A stretch of DNA of 64,000 nucleotides from Pseudanabaena biceps (GTDB lineage Bacteria; Cyanobacteriota; Cyanobacteriia; Pseudanabaenales; Pseudanabaenaceae), in contig JAATWA010000001.1 of the NCBI GenBank assembly GCA_013361095.1, forward strand, positions 2,396,501-2,460,500, written 5' to 3'. This document shows positions 24,289 through 33,262 of the stretch, piece after piece; the first letter of the stretch is position 1, and the number at the start of each line of letters is the position of its first letter. Below the pieces are notes generated by a model that was not told the DNA's origin, made no database searches, and saw nothing but the letters and a program-made list of their open reading frames with translations. A program made the position numbers and the translations under genes.

Positions 24289-27249
24289 ATGACAGCCAAA
24301 ACCGATCCGATTTATGATTTTTTGCTTTGCGTTCCAGAGTTAAAAGCAATTGATCGCCTCATCTTAAAAGAGCTTAGCGAGAGACTGCAACCACTTCGCT
24401 ATCGCATGGGACAGGTGATTTTGCGGCGCGAAACTATGCCTGCACAGGTTTTGTTTTTGATGGATGGACAAGCGCGACTACTAGGACAGCCTCCTCAAGA
24501 AACCGCCCCTAGCACTGTTGAAGTCCTTAAATCAGGTGCGATCGTCGGTTGGCTGAGTTTAGTTCGTAATGTCTCTTGTGAAACCGTAATTGCTTCATCA
24601 GAAAGTACTTGTTTAGCCCTTGGGGCAGAAGATTTTTGGTATTTTTGCGATCGCGATCCTGCTTTTAAATCAGCTTTTATAAATCGAATTGGTGCGATCG
24701 AAGTGTTTGATTTACTTGCTGCCGAAATGTCACGCCGAGCGCAAGCACTGGGAAATCTTGGCAAACTAGCTCGTGAAGCATTGCCTGAAGCGGTGGTAAT
24801 GAATTTAGCGGCAGGCAAAACATCGTTGACGGCACTAGATCGCGACTTTGTTTGGTTGGTCAGTGGCGGCGAAAACTTTGCGGCTCCAGTGGGCGATCGC
24901 ATTGAGGCGATTAATGCTTTGGGCAGTAATGATTTCCTAGAAGTGCCACAGGGCGGTTCTGCGAGGCTAATCGGTTTGCGCGATACCTTTGCGGTCAAAG
25001 CTGAAGTGGTTGAAGAGTTGCCGATGCTAACGGCTCTAGATATTCCCTATGCGCCTGAGTTGCCATCGGTGGGCGATCGCCCCGATCCTAAAGGTACAGA
25101 CTATCCCCATTTCTACGGTCGCGGGCCCGTTGATGCTTCGTTAGCTTGCTTTCAAATGTTAGCGAAATATTGGCAAATTCCCTTTTATCGCCATGTCGTC
25201 AAGAGGGCGATCGATGCTCAATTTCTGCGTACTCCTAAGTTATCCTTGCAGCTATGCGGCGCGATCGCGGAGCTAATGGGACTGAATGGACAATTAATTA
25301 CGATTCCCGCCAGCTCGATCGCGCAAGTCCCCACCCCCGCGATGTTGCCTTGGCAAGATACTTTTGCGATCCTTTACAAAGCTAGCGATCGCGAGTTAGT
25401 GATCGGCATCCCTGAGCAGGGAATTGTTACCAAAAAGACGGCTCAGTTTGCTGATCTGTGGGGTGCTTCGGGACAGATTTTATTAATCAAACCCACTAAG
25501 GACACGCCTAAGCAAAAATTTGGATTGTCGTGGTTTTTGCCATCGCTACAGCGCTACAAAAACACCCTAATCACCGTCTTAGTCGCCTCATTTTTTGTGC
25601 AGCTATTGGGCTTAGCCAATCCCTTGATTACCCAAGTAATCATTGATAAGGTCATCATCCAAAATGCCCCTGACACCCTCAATACTCTGGGGATTCTCTT
25701 AGTTACCATTTCCGTATTTGAAGCAATCATTAGCGCCTTACGCACCTATCTATTTGTCAACACCACCAACCGCATCGATCTCACCCTTGGCTCAGAAACC
25801 ATCGATCACCTTGTCCGATTACCTTTACGCTATTTTGAAAAGCGATCGGTTGGGGAGCTGTCCAGCCGTATTGGGGAATTAGAAAATATCCGCCAATTTC
25901 TAACTGGCACAGCTCTTACCGTTGTTTTAGACGCGGTTTTCTCGGTCATATATATAGTAGTGATGATCTGCTATAGCTGGCTGTTGACTCTAGTAGCCCT
26001 TGGAACAGTGCCTTTATTTGCTTTGTTGACCTTCATTGTCGCGCCGATTATTCGGGTTCAATTACGCAGCAAAGCCGAGCGGAATGCGTCAACTCAGTCC
26101 TACTTAGTGGAAGTGCTTTCAGGGATTCAGACCGTGAAGGCGCAAAGCATTGAACTCAAGTCTCGTTGGGAATGGCAGCGCCGCTATGCTCGATATGTTT
26201 CCGACGGCTTTAAAACTGTTGTCACTTCCACAACCGCAGGTTCAACCAGTCAGTTTCTCAACCAATTTTCTAACTTACTCCTGCTGTGGGTGGGTGCATA
26301 TCTAGTTTTAGCTAACCAACTGTCCTTAGGACAACTGATTGCCTTTAGGATTATTGCGGGTTATACGACTACACCTTTATTGCGTCTAATCCAACTATGG
26401 CAAAACTTCCAAGAGACAGCCCTTTCGCTCGAACGTCTGAGCGACATTATCAATTACCCTCAAGAGCAAGAAGAGGCAGGTCGCCGCAATATTCCGATGC
26501 CCGCCATCACAGGGCATGTGCGTTATGAAAACGTGAATTTCCGCTTCGTGGCTAATGGCAATTTGCAGTTAAATAATGTCAGTCTCGAAGTTCCAGCAGG
26601 TAAATTTGTGGGCGTAGTCGGAGCTAGTGGCGCAGGTAAAAGTACGCTTACCAAGCTGCTATCAAGACTTTACGAGCCAGAATCGGGCAGGATTTTAGTG
26701 GATGACTATGATGTAAGCAAAGTTGAGCTTTATTCGTTACGCCGTCAAATTGGTGTGGTTTTGCAAGATACGTTGCTGTTTGATGGCACTGTGCAGGAAA
26801 ATATCGCCCTCACTAATCCCGACGCTACTCCCGAAGAAATCATTGACGCAGCCAGAATTGCCTGCGCTCATGACTTTATTATGGATCTGCCCCAAGGCTA
26901 TGAAACTAGGGTCGGAGAGCGCGGCGCGTCGCTATCAGGTGGACAGAGACAAAGAATTGCGATCGCCCGTACAGTTTTACAAAAACCACAGCTATTAATT
27001 CTCGATGAAGCCACTAGCGCTCTCGACTACAACACTGAGCGTCAAACTTGCCTTAATCTAGCCGAAGAGTTTCGGGGACGTACCGTGTTTTTTATTACCC
27101 ACCGTCTCGCCACAATTCACAGTGCCGACTTGATCTTAGTGATGGATAGTGGTCGGGTTGCAGAGCAGGGAACTCATACTGAGTTAATGGCGATGCGCGA
27201 GCGCTATTACACTCTCTATCGTCAACAAGAAGCGGCGGGAGAGTCGTAA
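24289..27249 (+). CDS. Type I secretion ABC transporter, HlyB-like, with N-terminal cNMP-binding-like domain
   Basis: 986 residues. Order: a cyclic-nucleotide-binding-like N-terminus (about 10-140; YRMGQVILRRETMPAQVLFL), a linker, a C39 peptidase-like domain (about 265-400), six membrane segments (about 425-700), and the ABC domain (Walker A GASGAGKST with Lys784; signature LSGGQRQR; Walker B LLILDEATSALD with Asp906-Glu907). In the peptidase-like domain the active-site position reads PVDASLACF, so the catalytic Cys after Asp is replaced by Ala283, as in non-cleaving HlyB-type domains. It should export an unprocessed protein with HlyD (next gene) and an outer-membrane TolC encoded elsewhere. 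Confidence 0.92.
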   Translation: MTAKTDPIYDFLLCVPELKAIDRLILKELSERLQPLRYRMGQVILRRETMPAQVLFLMDGQARLLGQPPQETAPSTVEVLKSGAIVGWLSLVRNVSCETVIASSESTCLALGAEDFWYFCDRDPAFKSAFINRIGAIEVFDLLAAEMSRRAQALGNLGKLAREALPEAVVMNLAAGKTSLTALDRDFVWLVSGGENFAAPVGDRIEAINALGSNDFLEVPQGGSARLIGLRDTFAVKAEVVEELPMLTALDIPYAPELPSVGDRPDPKGTDYPHFYGRGPVDASLACFQMLAKYWQIPFYRHVVKRAIDAQFLRTPKLSLQLCGAIAELMGLNGQLITIPASSIAQVPTPAMLPWQDTFAILYKASDRELVIGIPEQGIVTKKTAQFADLWGASGQILLIKPTKDTPKQKFGLSWFLPSLQRYKNTLITVLVASFFVQLLGLANPLITQVIIDKVIIQNAPDTLNTLGILLVTISVFEAIISALRTYLFVNTTNRIDLTLGSETIDHLVRLPLRYFEKRSVGELSSRIGELENIRQFLTGTALTVVLDAVFSVIYIVVMICYSWLLTLVALGTVPLFALLTFIVAPIIRVQLRSKAERNASTQSYLVEVLSGIQTVKAQSIELKSRWEWQRRYARYVSDGFKTVVTSTTAGSTSQFLNQFSNLLLLWVGAYLVLANQLSLGQLIAFRIIAGYTTTPLLRLIQLWQNFQETALSLERLSDIINYPQEQEEAGRRNIPMPAITGHVRYENVNFRFVANGNLQLNNVSLEVPAGKFVGVVGASGAGKSTLTKLLSRLYEPESGRILVDDYDVSKVELYSLRRQIGVVLQDTLLFDGTVQENIALTNPDATPEEIIDAARIACAHDFIMDLPQGYETRVGERGASLSGGQRQRIAIARTVLQKPQLLILDEATSALDYNTERQTCLNLAEEFRGRTVFFITHRLATIHSADLILVMDSGRVAEQGTHTELMAMRERYYTLYRQQEAAGES

Positions 27250-27300
27250 CCTAGTGCAGCCTTTAGCTGGCTCAAATATAGCTATCAATGTTAGGCAAAG

Positions 27301-27353
27301 CCAAAACCGAAGAGAGGTGAGGCGCTTTGCGCCTCACCTCTCTTCGGTTTTGG
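27301..27353. repeat. Hairpin, 25-bp perfect arms, loop TTT
   Basis: CCAAAACCGAAGAGAGGTGA then GGCGC-TTT-GCGCC. It sits in the short gap between the HlyB-like and HlyD-like genes, and so inside a presumed operon, where it could partly terminate or stabilise the upstream message. Confidence 0.93.
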
Positions 27354-27383
27354 TACAGCAATAAATAAAAAAGGTGAGTTGAT

Positions 27384-28958
27384 ATGTTAAATGGCAATAA
27401 GCAAGCGAGCGATCGCAATGGCGATAATGAAAATGCTCAAATAAAAACAGATGCTCTCGTAGCGCAAAATCCTAACGATAGTAGTGCCTTAACAACTAGT
27501 GAGACTAGAGCGATCGCCGTTCAGTCTTTTGATCAACCACTGGTACTGAGGCAATCTCCAAAATGGACACAAGCAATTTTATGGACATTGCTCGGTTCCG
27601 TTAGTTTTGGACTGCTTTGGGCTTCGTTTGCCAAGATCGAAGAAGCGATTCCCGCCCAAGGTAAGCTTGAACCAATGGGAGCAGTAAAAGAAATCAAAGC
27701 TCCAGCCAATGGAGTTCTCAAAGAAATATTAGTTAAAGATGGTGAACGGGTCGAAGCAGGACAGGTACTTTTGCGGATCGACTCCACAGCCGCTCAAGCT
27801 CAACTCGATTCACTCAAAAAACTCCGCAAAAATCTCCAAGAAGAAAGCCAGTTTTATCGCTCTGTCCTTAGTGGCGATCGCACTCCGATTGCTACATCCA
27901 CAGTGGCGACAATTCCTGCGGATGTCTTGGCTTTAGCGCGTAGTCGTGATGCGCTGATCTCAGAACAACAGCTCTATCGCATGCAAGTCAATGGTGGCGG
28001 CGCGGATCTTTCAGGCGATCAGCAAGATCGTCTCCGTGCTAATCAAGCCGAACTTAGTTCGCGATCGCAAGCTGCTGATGCCAGTATTGCCCAGTCCGTT
28101 GAGCAGTTAAATCAAACCAAAATCCGCCGTGTAGGTCGGCAAGAGTCTCTAGCACTGAGCCGAAAGATTCTCGCAGATATTAAAGATGTAGCCGATCAGG
28201 GTGGTATTTCTAAGATTCAATATCTCAAGCAGCAGGATGAGGTGATCAGTACGGAATCAGAAGTTAATCAACTTTTGAAAGAAGAGGCGCGTCTCAAAGC
28301 GGCGATAGAGGAAGGACAGTACCGACTCACAAATACCTTTGACACCACGCGCAAAGAGTTAACTGGGCAGATTGGGGATAATACCAAACGCATTGCTGAA
28401 ATCGATAGTCAATTCAGTAAAGCGATCTCTGACAATGAGAAACGACTTTCCGAAGTAGAAGGACAAATCAAACAAGCGGAAGTCGCATTGCAATATCAAG
28501 AGTTACGCGCTCCCGTGTCAGGGACTGTCTTTGATCTCAAAGCTGGATTGGGATATGTGGCGAATACTAACACTTCCGAAAGTGTTCTCAAAATCGTACC
28601 TGACGATCAATTAATTGCCAAAGTGTTTATCACCAATAAAGATATTGGCTTTGTCAAAGAAAATATGCTGGTTGATGTACGGGTAGATTCGTTTCCCTTT
28701 AGTGAATTTGGCGATGTCAAGGGCAAATTAATTTGGATTGGTTCCGATGCCTTACCACCAGAGCAAGCTAATCCTACCTACCGATTTCCCGCTAAAGTGC
28801 AGCTAGATCGACAATCTCTAAATGTCAATGGACGCAATATCCGCTTGCAGTCTGGGATGTCTCTCACTGCCAATATCAAAGTCCGCGATCGCACAGTTAT
28901 TAGTCTATTCACTGATGTTTTTGTTAAAAACACAGAAAGCCTCAAATTTGTACGATAA
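27384..28958 (+). CDS. HlyD-family periplasmic adaptor (type I secretion membrane fusion protein)
   Basis: 524 residues: a cytoplasmic N-tail (1-65), one membrane segment (about 70-88, LWTLLGSVSFGLLWASF), a lipoyl/beta-barrel part (ANGVLKEILVKDGERVEAGQ, then LRAPVSGTVFDLKAG), and a long alpha-hairpin coiled coil (about 125-370). These are the parts of HlyD-type adaptors that link the inner-membrane ABC pump to TolC. It lies 134 bp after the HlyB-like gene on the same strand. ATG at 27384 is preceded by AAAAGGTGAGT, a reasonable ribosome-binding site. Confidence 0.93.
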   Translation: MLNGNKQASDRNGDNENAQIKTDALVAQNPNDSSALTTSETRAIAVQSFDQPLVLRQSPKWTQAILWTLLGSVSFGLLWASFAKIEEAIPAQGKLEPMGAVKEIKAPANGVLKEILVKDGERVEAGQVLLRIDSTAAQAQLDSLKKLRKNLQEESQFYRSVLSGDRTPIATSTVATIPADVLALARSRDALISEQQLYRMQVNGGGADLSGDQQDRLRANQAELSSRSQAADASIAQSVEQLNQTKIRRVGRQESLALSRKILADIKDVADQGGISKIQYLKQQDEVISTESEVNQLLKEEARLKAAIEEGQYRLTNTFDTTRKELTGQIGDNTKRIAEIDSQFSKAISDNEKRLSEVEGQIKQAEVALQYQELRAPVSGTVFDLKAGLGYVANTNTSESVLKIVPDDQLIAKVFITNKDIGFVKENMLVDVRVDSFPFSEFGDVKGKLIWIGSDALPPEQANPTYRFPAKVQLDRQSLNVNGRNIRLQSGMSLTANIKVRDRTVISLFTDVFVKNTESLKFVR

Positions 28959-29002
28959 ACCAAAAAATAAACCAAATAAAAGAGGCACTTCGTGCTTTCT
29001 TT

Positions 29003-29055
29003 TAAACAAAGAGTCGATAGAAGGTGCAAAGCACCTTCTATCGACTCTTTGTTTA
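29003..29055. repeat. Hairpin, 25-bp perfect arms, loop AAA
   Basis: TAAACAAAGAGTCGATAGAA then GGTGC-AAA-GCACC. It lies between the convergent HlyD-like and parvulin stops and ends 1 bp before the latter, so it can terminate both. Confidence 0.93.
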
Positions 29056-29056
29056 G

Positions 29057-29788
29057 TTACTTAGGATGTGTAAAAGTTTCCATCTGTTGAGCTACAGACT
29101 CATCTAGCCATTTGCTAAAGTTTTCCTCTATCAATCTTTGCTGCATCGCCTCATCCAGAGTGACAGGCAAAATCTTTTCTAATCTAACTAAAACAATCCA
29201 GTCCCCAATCACAGTTGGAGTATGCATCTGTCCAACATCACTGGCAAGCAACATCTTCGCTAAATTAGGATGGATCGAGCCAATCTCCACAGGACCAATC
29301 AATCCACCAGTTTGAGCCTCAGGTCCCTGCGAATATTCTCGCGCCAACTCGTCAAAGGACTGCTCTCCCTCTTTGATCCGAAAATATAACTCCTGAGCCA
29401 CGCAAAAGTCCTTTGTACAGATCAAAGAATAAATCACGCGATCAAGGCTTTGTTTTCGCTCTAAAAATGATGCGTTAACCCTCGAACCCCAAGTTTCTTG
29501 TTTGAATTTTGCTAACTTTAGCGATCGCTCAGCTCTAGCGATTAGCTGGGATACTGTCATCCCATGCTGTTTTAGCCAAGCTCCTAATTTTTCGTCTGAG
29601 TCAATCCCCAATTGCTGAAAAATTTGCTGCGCTGCGGCTTGCTGCTCTTCAGCACTGATGCTGATGTCTATAGTGCTGCGATCGATCGTCATCTCTCTAA
29701 CTAGTTGTGGCATTAGACCGTAAGCAACCATTTTTTCAACTAAAGCCTCGGACTGAAATTTGCTTCCATTAATTTCCAATACTTGCAT
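29057..29788 (-). CDS. Parvulin-type peptidyl-prolyl isomerase (PpiC/SurA-like)
   Basis: 243 residues with an N-terminal SurA-like helical part (EKMVAYGLMPQLVREM) and a parvulin domain in the second half (ELYFRIKEGEQSFDELAREY, then GLIGPVEIGSIHPNLAKMLL). Parvulins assist folding of exported proteins. In cyanobacteria such genes often sit next to HlyB/HlyD-like secretion genes, as here, though here it is encoded on the opposite strand and converges with hlyD. There is no signal peptide, so cytoplasmic action before secretion is the simpler reading. ATG at 29786-29788. Confidence 0.85.
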   Translation of the reverse strand: MQVLEINGSKFQSEALVEKMVAYGLMPQLVREMTIDRSTIDISISAEEQQAAAQQIFQQLGIDSDEKLGAWLKQHGMTVSQLIARAERSLKLAKFKQETWGSRVNASFLERKQSLDRVIYSLICTKDFCVAQELYFRIKEGEQSFDELAREYSQGPEAQTGGLIGPVEIGSIHPNLAKMLLASDVGQMHTPTVIGDWIVLVRLEKILPVTLDEAMQQRLIEENFSKWLDESVAQQMETFTHPK

Positions 29789-29849
29789 AGTTGACGCTTT
29801 AAATATTTCAATCTAGGTACTCTACACCTCTAATCATAATGGGAGCATC

Positions 29850-30677
29850 TCAATTAGGCACTGAGTAATTATACTTAGAAGAATAGAAATAGCCATTAAG
29901 ATAAGCGCAACGATGTTTCAAAACTTGAGCAACATTGGACTTATTCCACTGAGCGCCAGAAATCTTAATCCGACGACCAATCTGCTTAACCGTTGATTCA
30001 ACAGAGCCTGAGCCAATAGTAAGCCCCTGTTGCTGTAGATAACCATACTCAGGGATGCGATGACGATGATTGCGTAAATAATCGAGAAAATTGATAGCCC
30101 GTTTGAATTTACAGTCTGCGAACAGAATCATAGTCGCCTCAACATCGCCTTGCCAGAGGAAATCTTCAGCCTTAGTTAGACGGCGCAAAGAACCACCAAC
30201 ATTATAAAGGTGTTCTTTCAAATGATACCAATCGAGTATTTCAAACCTTTGCTCTGAAGGCGCTATGGCTGTAAATAAATTCCAGATACCGTCATGTCCA
30301 TCGCCAAGACAAGAGAATATTTCGGCTAATGGTTGTTTTTGTACCCAATCAACTAAACCTTGATTATTGAGAAAATAGGCGGCGATTGTCCCTTGAGCAT
30401 TTACAGCTTTGTAGTCTTTCCACTCACACTTTTTTCCTTGCTCGGTTCGCAATCTCACTTTCCCGCCATCAATACTCATCTCTTCTACTGTTTCTGTGGT
30501 TGTCATTTCTGGAAATTCCTGCTTTTGGACTAATCGTTGTTGACTGCTGTGACCGATCTTGATTCCTGTCAATTCTTCAACATTAATCGTGGTTCTGGCG
30601 TAGGACTCACTAGCACTTACCAATAGGCAGCATTTTTCTAGTTGTGGGCTTAATCTCGCTCTTGCTTTTACTTGCAA
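29850..30677 (-). CDS. ISKra4-family transposase, catalytic part (second frame)
   Basis: 275 residues from a TTG; the frame is open further upstream and is probably entered by a -1 shift from the 72-residue frame at 30725-30943. The motif order fits ISKra4: SIDGGKVRLRT (first Asp region), GDGHDGIWNL (second Asp), and GSGSVESTVKQIGRRIK (Glu region), with an upstream SASESYARTTINVEELTG segment. It catalyses cut-and-paste type movement of the IS. The frames are intact, so activity is possible. Confidence 0.9.
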   Translation of the reverse strand: MQVKARARLSPQLEKCCLLVSASESYARTTINVEELTGIKIGHSSQQRLVQKQEFPEMTTTETVEEMSIDGGKVRLRTEQGKKCEWKDYKAVNAQGTIAAYFLNNQGLVDWVQKQPLAEIFSCLGDGHDGIWNLFTAIAPSEQRFEILDWYHLKEHLYNVGGSLRRLTKAEDFLWQGDVEATMILFADCKFKRAINFLDYLRNHRHRIPEYGYLQQQGLTIGSGSVESTVKQIGRRIKISGAQWNKSNVAQVLKHRCAYLNGYFYSSKYNYSVPN

Positions 30678-30724
30678 CTTCTTCGCTTGCTTGCTCTTCA
30701 GCTTTAGTTCGCCGATACAGCTTT

Positions 30725-30943
30725 TTACTTTTCTTTCTTTCCCTGCTTTTGTCCCACTGCTTTTTTCGATAAAAAAATTCCCACGTTTGGACTGACGTTT
30801 TCCAGCATTTGCTCCCTCACGGCTATTTCTATGCCTTCTAGCGTTTTCAATTGCTCGGCATCTTTTGTTTCTGCATTCCGATACAGGATTTCCGCGATCT
30901 CTCTGGTGCAGGCTTCGAGTCTTGCTTGCTCTTCTGGTGTCAT
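30725..30943 (-). CDS. ISKra4 transposase N-terminal frame (probable -1 frameshift partner)
   Basis: 72 residues (TPEEQARLEACTREIAEILY near the start, and GIFLSKKAVGQKQGKKEK at the end). The stop at 30725 lies in an A-rich stretch (AAGAAAGAAAAGTAA on the minus strand), and the catalytic frame is in the -1 phase and open across this region. The fused reading continues into LKLKSKQAKKLQ, which is the expected link to SPQLEKCCLL in ISKra4 proteins. The exact slippery site is not fixed by the sequence alone. Confidence 0.75.
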   Translation of the reverse strand: MTPEEQARLEACTREIAEILYRNAETKDAEQLKTLEGIEIAVREQMLENVSPNVGIFLSKKAVGQKQGKKEK

Positions 30944-31068
30944 TTGCTTAGACGGGTTAATTTGTTACTATTTTACCTGTGTTTTCTCTTAAGTATTTAT
31001 ACTTAGTGCCTAATTGGGATGCTCCCAATCATAATATTGATGGTTGGTATTCTCAATTACAAAAGTCA

Positions 31069-31105
31069 GCAATTCTCATTATAAAAATCAGATTTTAGAA
31101 AACTG
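31069..31105. repeat. Fragment of the 127-bp MITE-like element
   Basis: GCAATTCTCATTATAAAAAT followed by CAGATTTTAGAAA matches the left end of the family; the rest is missing. It lies 34 bp from the target duplication of the IS. Confidence 0.65.
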
Positions 31106-31190
31106 TGGCTAAATTACCAAAAGTTAAAATAAAGCAAATAAAAAATGAGAGTGATCGCCTATTCACCAAAAATCAAAATAATGCGCTCGC

Positions 31191-31535
31191 CTAAGTTTCA
31201 TCTGATTCTGGATCTTCACCAATTGTTTGCTGGTATGCGTGACGAATGTGGAGAATACGGACTGTTGAGATGTCTTGCCCTTCCAAAATAGTGAAAATTA
31301 CTCGGTACGAATTACGTCCTCGACCATAGAGTAATTGAAGAATTTCTTGGCTAAAATGATCATTTTCTCTTGCCAATGGACAACGCTTAGGCATTTGAGA
31401 TAAAGATGCGATCGCTTCTAGCAACCCTGAATACCATTGACTTGCTTTAATAAGAGAAGAGATTTGAGATAGTCGTAAAAATGCTTTATCTGCTTCAGCT
31501 TCAGCAATACTTGAGATTTCGATGCGGTAGTTCAT
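31191..31535 (-). CDS. RelE/ParE-family toxin
   Basis: 114 residues with the ParE/RelE pattern: an N-terminal strand MNYRIEISSIAEAEAD, helices (AFLRLSQISSLIKASQWYSGL), and the C-terminal beta segment RNSYRVIFTILEGQDISTVRILHIRHAY, where the typical RVxY/F and HxRH are present. RelE members cleave mRNA at the ribosome, ParE members poison gyrase; the sequence does not decide. The start overlaps the antitoxin stop (ATGA at 31532-31535), a typical toxin-antitoxin coupling. Confidence 0.88.
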   Translation of the reverse strand: MNYRIEISSIAEAEADKAFLRLSQISSLIKASQWYSGLLEAIASLSQMPKRCPLARENDHFSQEILQLLYGRGRNSYRVIFTILEGQDISTVRILHIRHAYQQTIGEDPESDET

Positions 31536-31786
31536 GAATTGGCTGGCAGATTGTACTTGTGGCGTTGTTCTTCAGCAAAATCTTGAAAAGACCGAAATCG
31601 TCCTGCCGCAAAATCATCTAGTCCTGTTTGAATGCCTTTAATAGCTTCTTGTGAGTCTTTCTCTTCCCAATCTAAGATACTCGCTAATAATTCTGATGCA
31701 ATAAAATTAACATCTTGCCCTTGTTTTGCGGCTCTACTATGGAGCAATGCTTCTAATCTGGGATTAAGGGTAACAACTATTGACAT
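31532..31786 (-). CDS. Antitoxin partner of the RelE/ParE toxin
   Basis: 84 residues from the ATG at 31784-31786, chosen because GGAAGAGG lies 6-7 bases before it; a start seven codons earlier is possible. MSIVVTLNPRLEALLHSRAA and GQDVNFIASELLASIL fit a small ribbon-helix-helix DNA-binding antitoxin, and the C-terminal FRSFQDFAEEQRHKY would bind the toxin. It overlaps the toxin gene by 4 bases and probably represses its own operon. Confidence 0.82.
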   Translation of the reverse strand: MSIVVTLNPRLEALLHSRAAKQGQDVNFIASELLASILDWEEKDSQEAIKGIQTGLDDFAAGRFRSFQDFAEEQRHKYNLPANS

Positions 31787-31913
31787 AGAATGCCTCTTCC
31801 AGCGCAAAGTTTCTAAGGTGATTATAGCCTGAGCTAATTAATTACAGCGATCGCCTATTCAACAACAACAAAACAATACGATCGCCCCATCAATCAAATT
31901 ACTCAGCATAAAC

Positions 31914-32192
31914 CTATGCTGACTGCTGAGTTTTGTTGTTTTCTATATATTGGCGCAACACGCTATTAATCAAAGTTTTATATTGATCTCCATGATTCTG
32001 AAACCATTGCTTTACATCTGGATCTAGTTGAACGAGGTTTTGGGCTTGATCTACGGGAATGCGTAAAGTTGAACGTTCAAAAAATTCATCAGTAAGTGGT
32101 GGAATGTCCGAGTAATCAATATTCTCTTCTGACATTGCTTCCAATGCTGTCCAGTTAGTACGAGAGGTAATGTTCAAATTTTCGCTGTTCAT
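31914..32192 (-). CDS. brnA: BrnA-family antitoxin
   Basis: 92 residues. The C-terminal half has the BrnA pattern: DEFFERSTLRIP, then VDQAQNLVQLDPDVKQWFQ, then QYKTLINSVLRQYIENN, the last part forming the ribbon-helix-helix DNA-binding region. BrnA neutralises BrnT and autoregulates the operon. It overlaps the end of the toxin gene by 38 bp, with the toxin first, the usual brnTA order. Confidence 0.9.
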   Translation of the reverse strand: MNSENLNITSRTNWTALEAMSEENIDYSDIPPLTDEFFERSTLRIPVDQAQNLVQLDPDVKQWFQNHGDQYKTLINSVLRQYIENNKTQQSA

Positions 32193-32433
32193 GACGGTTG
32201 GCTCTTCTTGCAGAAATGATTCGGATGATGTTGTTTTTACGTTCTGTCCAGACTAATACCGCTATTCCAAGACCGAGAAAACCGATCCCAAACCAGCGAT
32301 CTTCGCCATAATCAAAGCGATCATCTAGCTCTATCAACATTTCACTATCAAACATTGCGGGGACATCTGCAAAATCAATCTCATGCTTGCGAATATTTTC
32401 AAGATTTTTTGTTTCGTCCCACTCAAATTGCAT
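32155..32433 (-). CDS. brnT: BrnT-family toxin (ribonuclease)
   Basis: 92 residues. FEWDETKNLENIRKHEIDF is the BrnT N-terminal signature, followed by GEDRWFGIGFLG and the C-terminal RIISARRANRHEQRKFEHYL, which includes the conserved SARRA. BrnT is a RelE-like ribonuclease that halts translation under stress. ATG at 32431-32433. Second toxin-antitoxin pair in the island behind atpA. Confidence 0.92.
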   Translation of the reverse strand: MQFEWDETKNLENIRKHEIDFADVPAMFDSEMLIELDDRFDYGEDRWFGIGFLGLGIAVLVWTERKNNIIRIISARRANRHEQRKFEHYLSY

Positions 32434-32603
32434 GAAGGTTATGGCTAATTAAGCTAATTGCTTTCATTATCACCTATTTATCAAAAATTAAAGTAACGCG
32501 ATCGCCCCATCATTCAAATCACCAAACAGCGATCGCCCATTCATCAAAAGTTAAAGCAATGAGATCAGCTCATCAATCAAATTGTTCAAAGATTACTCGA
32601 ACT

Positions 32604-33191
32604 CTATACGGTAATTGTAGAAATCCCCTTGTATTGCCTCCAAATTTCATTCCTTAATTCCCGTGTAATTTTAACTCTTTTAGTTTCTCCAACACTTGTT
32701 GTTAAAAAAATATTGAATGTGCTTATTCTATAAAATGCTATAAACGCATTCTCTGCAAATAAGAAGTCTGCACTTTTATCCATACTTTTAAAGAAATCTA
32801 TAGGATGAAATACCTGACCTTGTTCTCCATCGGTTAGCTTAACTGGAAATTTTGCACATAAAAGAGAAAACCTTTGATCCATATGAGGAAATGTTATTTT
32901 TCTTTGAAGCCTTCCAAATGGATGGGATTTATAGTGCCACTCAAAATTGGTAATAGTTACAGCTCTTGCTCCTATATTTATAAAACTAATCCCATAAGCC
33001 CATCGATTAAGTGTTGTAAGTTTTGTCAAATCATTCCATGCAAGTTGAACAATACTTAATCTAGAATCTAGTCGAATTATCTTATCTCTTACAGATAGCC
33101 AAAGTGCAAGTCCAGAAATAGCTGTAGTACCTAGTGCAGATATTCAAGGAGCAAAGCTATTTACACATTGCCAAGTGTTGCAACTTTCCAT
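32604..33191 (-). pseudogene. Membrane-anchored hypothetical gene interrupted by one in-frame TGA
   Basis: From an ATG at 33189-33191 the minus strand reads MESCNTWQCVNSFAP, then TGA (33144-33146), then ISALGTTAISGLALWLSVRD and on without break to 32604, about 195 codons in one frame. The part after the stop begins with a membrane helix, as in the many small proteins of the form W-[I/F]-S-A-x-G-T-x-x-A, so the TGA probably replaced TGG (Trp). The downstream piece INIGARAVTITNFEWHY continues that family pattern. A 141-residue frame from an internal TTG at 33029 lacks the helix and is unlikely to be the real gene. Function unknown. Confidence 0.65.
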
Positions 33192-33262
33192 ATTCATTCA
33201 ATATTTGTTTTTTGTCTATAAAGTTTCACTATATTCAGTTTCTTGACTGATAACAACAATTT

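Larger units (their letters stand above)
29841..31026 (-). mobile_element. ISKra4-type insertion sequence, 1186 bp, with 9-bp target duplication
   Basis: The left end GGGAGCATCTCAATTAGGCAC (29841 on) matches the inverted right end GTGCCTAATTGGGATGCTCCC (ending 31026), with only small differences over about 38 bp. AATCATAAT is found directly outside both ends (29832-29840 and 31027-31035), a 9-bp target duplication that marks a young insertion. It carries two overlapping-phase frames of one transposase. Confidence 0.93.
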
